From NCBI GenBank assembly GCA_003444085.1, contig DLVL01000147.1, forward strand, positions 418 to 8,297: DNA of 7,880 nt, written 5' to 3'. Shown here piece by piece: positions 4,751 to 7,880 of this stretch. Position 1 is the first letter of the stretch, and the number at the start of each line of letters is the position of its first letter. The translations under genes and the position numbers were made by a program. Below the pieces are notes generated by a model, which had not been told where the DNA came from, ran no database searches, and saw only the letters and a list, made by a program, of their open reading frames with translations. The stretch is from Kosmotogaceae bacterium. Lineage in GTDB: Bacteria > Thermotogota > Thermotogae > Petrotogales > Kosmotogaceae.

Positions 4751-7056
4751 TCGGCGTCCTCCTTGATGACGTTCAACACGTATTCTGGTGTGGCAGGAAT
4801 ATGTCTAATTCTTCTTCCTATCGCTCGCGAAATTGCGTTTGCTATTGCTGGTGGCGTTGCCATTAATGAAGGTTCTCCGATGCCTTTTGCACCGTAGGGG
4901 CCCTCACTGAATTCATCCTCTACGATCCCGTATTTGAAAACACGGGGAATGTCTCTTATCGTAGGGATTATATAGGTGTTGAAGTTATCAGTGAGGATTC
5001 TCCCGTTCAGCATTTTCAGATCTTCTGAGAGAGCATAACCCATACCCTGTACAAAGCCTCCTTGAATCTGACCTATCACTCCCTCTGGGTTGATCGCCTT
5101 TCCAACGTCGTGGACCGTGTAGGCTTCAAGCACCTTGGTGTTTCCGGTAATCATGTCAACTTCAACAACAACCACCTGGCTGGCAAAGGAGTAGGTTATG
5201 TAGGCTTGACCTATTCCACTTTCAGGATCCCACTCCAGCACAGGACTCTGATACCAGCCCGCTTCAAACATCTTCACGTTCTTCTTGAAGGCTTCTTCTA
5301 TCAGTTCATCAAAAGGCATGCCCTTGTCTTGTCCGCAAGATATCATGCCGTCATGAAGTTCGACCTCGTCTTCGGAACAAGAATTCAGTTCCGCATACAA
5401 CTTCACCAGTCGCTCTCTCAGGCTCTTACAGGCTATTCTAACAGCATTACCGGAGAACATCGTCGTTCTTGACGCAACAGTTGGACCGCTGTCAGGAACA
5501 AAAGCTGTGTCAGTCTGATGAACAACTATCTGGCTGAGTTTCTGCCCGAGTTCTTCAGCAGCAATGATGGCCATGACAGTTTTTGCGCCCTGTCCCATTT
5601 CTGTTCCGCCTATTCGGACATCTACTGAACCATCCCTGTTTATTTGAACGTGAGCACCCGATTTATCAATATGCTGCCCCTGCGCTCCAAGGCTGACACC
5701 ATATATTATATGAGACAACCCAACGCCACGCTTTTGGAACAGAGAACCCCTGTTGAACGCCTCTACTCGCTCGTTCAGCTCTTTCCAGTTGCTTAACTCG
5801 TTTACCTTATCAAGAGTCTCAACTGCTCCAACACTCTCTGTGAGGAGCTGGTCTGTGGATGTACGAGAACCTTCTCTTAGAGCATTTTTCATGCGCATAT
5901 CAACAGGATCGATGCCAAGTCTTCTGCTAGCCTCATCAACCATGGATTCCACGGCGAAGAGAACCTGGGGACTTCCGAACCCCCTGAATGCTCCTGGAGG
6001 AACCTTATTGGTATAGACTCCATAAGTGTCGACACTGACATTGTCTACGCTGTATGCGCCTGCAGCGTGCACAAGTGTTCTGAACATAACAACAGGGGAA
6101 AGCGTTGCGTAAGCACCCATGTCCATATAAGCATCAACTTCAATTGCCAGTATCTCCCCATCTTTCGAAAAGCCCATCTTGTAACGGGATTTCACCGGAT
6201 GTCGTTTTGAAGTAGTATGAATATCGATTTCTCTGGGGTAGATCAGTCTTGCAGGGCGTTTCAGATTGTAAGCCGCAACAGCTGCATAAGACGCCACAAA
6301 TGAAGGAACGTCTTCCTTTCCCCCGAAAGCGCCCCCAGTTTCAGCCTGTATGATTCTTACCTTACTCATGGGAAATCCGAGAACTTTCGAAAGGCTTGAC
6401 TGGACATAGTAAGGACACTGAATGCTTCCATATACTGTCATTCCGTAATCTGTGTCAGGAAGCACAACAACTCCCTGTGGTTCGATGTACGCGTGTTCCT
6501 GGTAAGAAGCCATGAAGTTGTCTTCTATGATCAGATCAGCTCGAGAAAAGCCCTTGCTCACGTCACCTTTTCTTATCTTCTTGTGCACAGATACGTTGGA
6601 GCTACCGTGAATGCGAATCTCATCTCTTCTTGCTTCTTCGATATCCAGCACGGCAGGGAGCTCTTCTATGGTCAGTCGGACTTTTCTTGCTGCCTCTTCT
6701 GCGGTTTTCTGGGTACTTGCAGCAACGACAGCCACAACGTCTCCATAATGCTTAACGGTTTCGCCTTCAGCCACAAGGCATGGCATGTCGTCAACTACTT
6801 CACCAAGACGGTTCTTCCCTGGAACATCTTTGTATGTGAAGATCCCAAATACGCCGGGGAGTTTTTGGGCCCTGGAAGCATCGATCTTGTGCAAGATTCC
6901 ATGTGGTTTTCTTGCAATTACGAGGGCACAGTGAACCATCCTGTCAAAATAGATGTCTGGTGCGTATTTCGCCAGCCCGGTAACTTTTTCGACGGCATCG
7001 ACCCTTGTGACTTTACTTCCGACAACTCTTTCTCTTTCTGGTGCTGAAGTTTTCAT
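4747..7056 (-). CDS. xdhA: Xanthine dehydrogenase-type molybdenum hydroxylase, Mo-cofactor-binding large subunit
   Basis: This 769-residue subunit carries the molybdopterin site that hydroxylates a purine such as hypoxanthine or xanthine. The order is normal for the family: an N-terminal a/b hammerhead domain (about 20-140), then the Mo-binding domain. Aligned by motif with bovine xanthine oxidoreductase, Q213 (SIQCP) matches Q767, F244 and E248 in GGAFGGKE match F798 and E802, R358 in AFRGFG matches R880, and E728 in GIGEPS matches the catalytic E1261. GGTEMGQG (483-490) is the pterin-contact loop. The CO dehydrogenase AYRCSFR loop is absent. Having both the E802 and R880 equivalents favours purine oxidation. 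No [2Fe-2S] or FAD subunit is fused or adjacent in the window, so these must be encoded elsewhere, possibly upstream of the adenine deaminase. The gene follows that deaminase by 6 bp. The symbol follows E. coli naming. Exact substrate is inference. Confidence 0.9.
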   Translation of the reverse strand: MKTSAPERERVVGSKVTRVDAVEKVTGLAKYAPDIYFDRMVHCALVIARKPHGILHKIDASRAQKLPGVFGIFTYKDVPGKNRLGEVVDDMPCLVAEGETVKHYGDVVAVVAASTQKTAEEAARKVRLTIEELPAVLDIEEARRDEIRIHGSSNVSVHKKIRKGDVSKGFSRADLIIEDNFMASYQEHAYIEPQGVVVLPDTDYGMTVYGSIQCPYYVQSSLSKVLGFPMSKVRIIQAETGGAFGGKEDVPSFVASYAAVAAYNLKRPARLIYPREIDIHTTSKRHPVKSRYKMGFSKDGEILAIEVDAYMDMGAYATLSPVVMFRTLVHAAGAYSVDNVSVDTYGVYTNKVPPGAFRGFGSPQVLFAVESMVDEASRRLGIDPVDMRMKNALREGSRTSTDQLLTESVGAVETLDKVNELSNWKELNERVEAFNRGSLFQKRGVGLSHIIYGVSLGAQGQHIDKSGAHVQINRDGSVDVRIGGTEMGQGAKTVMAIIAAEELGQKLSQIVVHQTDTAFVPDSGPTVASRTTMFSGNAVRIACKSLRERLVKLYAELNSCSEDEVELHDGMISCGQDKGMPFDELIEEAFKKNVKMFEAGWYQSPVLEWDPESGIGQAYITYSFASQVVVVEVDMITGNTKVLEAYTVHDVGKAINPEGVIGQIQGGFVQGMGYALSEDLKMLNGRILTDNFNTYIIPTIRDIPRVFKYGIVEDEFSEGPYGAKGIGEPSLMATPPAIANAISRAIGRRIRHIPATPEYVLNVIKEDAE
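4758..4764 (-). promoter_or_regulatory. Ribosome binding site AAGGAGG of the PLP enzyme gene
   Basis: On the minus strand AAGGAGG (4764-4758) lies inside the last codons of the hydroxylase gene, seven bases before the ATG. It is a near-perfect anti-Shine-Dalgarno match and fixes the start at 4750. Confidence 0.8.
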
Positions 7057-7062
7057 CTGGAG

Positions 7063-7880
7063 TTAATCCTCCTCAACCCCGAGGGGAACGAATTCAAAAC
7101 TTCTGGCATCAACCAGGCCTTTGTTGGTTAGTTTCAGTTCAGGGATCACGGACAACTGGATGAACGATAAAGACATGAAGAGATCGGACAAAACAGATCC
7201 CATCTTCACGGCTGTCGATTTCATTTCCCTTATGCCTTCGGCTACTTCTGAACCTGCACGATCAGACATGAGCCCAGCGATCTGCAGGGGTAACTCTGCA
7301 ATGACCTTGCCGTTTTCCGCTGCTACGAGCCCTCCACCAAGCTCGATGACTCGATTTGCTGCCACAACCATGTCTCGATCGTTTGTTCCGAGCACTCCCA
7401 TATTGTGAGCATCATGACCAACCGAAGTTGCGACTGCACCGCGTTTCAGGCCAGTTCCGGTGGCAAAGCCAACAGCTATAGATTTCTCTTCAGTGTACCT
7501 GCAGACAGAAGCAATCTTCAGAATGTCTCTCTTTGTATCGGACACAATTGAGCCGTTCAGGAGGAGTGGCTCCATTATTCGCTCCTTTGTCAGAACCTCT
7601 TCCCCAAAGAGCTCGATAACTCTTATTCTTCTGCTGGTTGCCGCAACAGCGAAATCAGAGGCTTCTACAAAGGGACATATGAAAGTATTGACGTTTTCAA
7701 GTGACCTGTCGTTTGGTCTGATCTCACAGGTAAGCTGCCCCTCTTCTGCGACTATCTGTGAATCTTTTATGACAATGCTCGGTATGAAGTCATATAGATC
7801 ATTCACAATAAGAAGGTCAGCCTTGTAGCCGGGAGATATTGCTCCCATGGACCTGAGATTGTAGTGACGTGCAGTAGTGA
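7063..7880 (-). CDS. ade: Adenine deaminase, C-terminal part (5' end outside the window)
   Basis: The enzyme deaminates adenine to hypoxanthine plus ammonia in the cytoplasm, using a metal centre of the amidohydrolase superfamily. Only the last 271 residues of a usual 560-600 are visible. The frame stays open to the window edge through TTARHYNLRSMGAISPGYKA, so the internal ATG at 7848 is not the start. Recognisable Ade segments, counted from the edge, are SPGYKADLLIVND (15-27), SVGHDAHNMGVLGTND (152-167), LPLQIAGLMSD (196-206) and LSFIQLSVIPELKLT (237-251), ending in FVPL. The metal-binding histidines of the barrel lie in the missing half and cannot be checked. The stop is 6 bp before the hydroxylase gene, giving a direct adenine to hypoxanthine to xanthine arrangement. 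The operon promoter, and any purine-sensing leader, would be to the right of the window. Confidence 0.93.
   Translation of the reverse strand, partial: TTARHYNLRSMGAISPGYKADLLIVNDLYDFIPSIVIKDSQIVAEEGQLTCEIRPNDRSLENVNTFICPFVEASDFAVAATSRRIRVIELFGEEVLTKERIMEPLLLNGSIVSDTKRDILKIASVCRYTEEKSIAVGFATGTGLKRGAVATSVGHDAHNMGVLGTNDRDMVVAANRVIELGGGLVAAENGKVIAELPLQIAGLMSDRAGSEVAEGIREMKSTAVKMGSVLSDLFMSLSFIQLSVIPELKLTNKGLVDARSFEFVPLGVEED
7068..7074 (-). promoter_or_regulatory. Ribosome binding site GAGGAGG of the molybdenum hydroxylase gene
   Basis: On the minus strand GAGGAGG (7074-7068) sits within the last codons of the adenine deaminase gene, 11 bases before the ATG at 7056. The spacing is slightly long, but the match is strong and no better start is visible. 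Confidence 0.65.

Noticed and set aside
4436..4897. A 153-codon plus-strand open frame spanning the hydroxylase/PLP gene overlap
   Set aside because: Both genes underneath are well supported on the minus strand, and this frame has no family resemblance.
6493..7047. A 184-codon plus-strand open frame inside the hydroxylase gene
   Set aside because: It lies opposite the conserved N-terminal domain of the hydroxylase, and its composition (rich in Phe, Ser, Cys) is that of a complementary-strand shadow.
7063..7848. A complete 261-residue gene starting at ATG 7848
   Set aside because: The frame stays open to the window edge, and the residues before the ATG (ARHYNLRS) match adenine deaminase, so the gene is only partly visible.

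Overview
The window looks like a chromosomal piece of an anaerobic, moderately AT-leaning bacterium. AGA/AGG dominate the arginine codons, Shine-Dalgarno sites are strong (GGAGGA, AAGGAGG), genes are tightly packed with ATGA stop/start overlaps, and the dipeptide epimerase, Opp transporter and DAP decarboxylase types all fit the Thermotogota, for example a Mesotoga- or Kosmotoga-like organism. That assignment is inference from style and remembered family resemblance, not a database result.

Left part, bases 1-1218, is a decay zone. Bases 1-371 hold no intact gene, only two weak minus-strand remnants that may have been an ATGA-coupled pair. A good sigma70-type promoter (TTGACT, 16 bp, TATTAT, 372-399) and a GGAGGA site then lead into a GTG-started dipeptide epimerase of the enolase superfamily (450-1088). 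This gene is cut off after its first metal ligand. At about 1071-1080 the epimerase reading frame passes directly into the last 48-49 codons of an oligopeptide ABC transporter ATPase of the OppD type, in another frame. One internal deletion explains this: it removed the epimerase C-terminal half, most of oppD and whatever lay between. The next gene, oppF (1241-2215), is intact but has no visible partner ATPase, permease or binding protein.

Right part, bases 2226-7880, is one minus-strand operon, read from the right edge: adenine deaminase (C-terminal 271 residues visible), a xanthine dehydrogenase-type molybdenum hydroxylase large subunit, an OrtB-like fold type II PLP enzyme, and a diaminopimelate decarboxylase. 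Gaps are 6 bp, then a 4-base ATGA overlap, then another ATGA overlap. The first two enzymes form a logical adenine to hypoxanthine to xanthine step, and the hydroxylase keeps the residues of purine-oxidising enzymes. The two PLP enzymes downstream do not belong to a textbook purine route, and this pairing is the most interesting biology in the window. The two halves converge, with only 10 bp between the oppF and lysA stop codons, which lie inside a shared near-palindrome.

No tRNA, rRNA, CRISPR array, insertion sequence or riboswitch was recognised.
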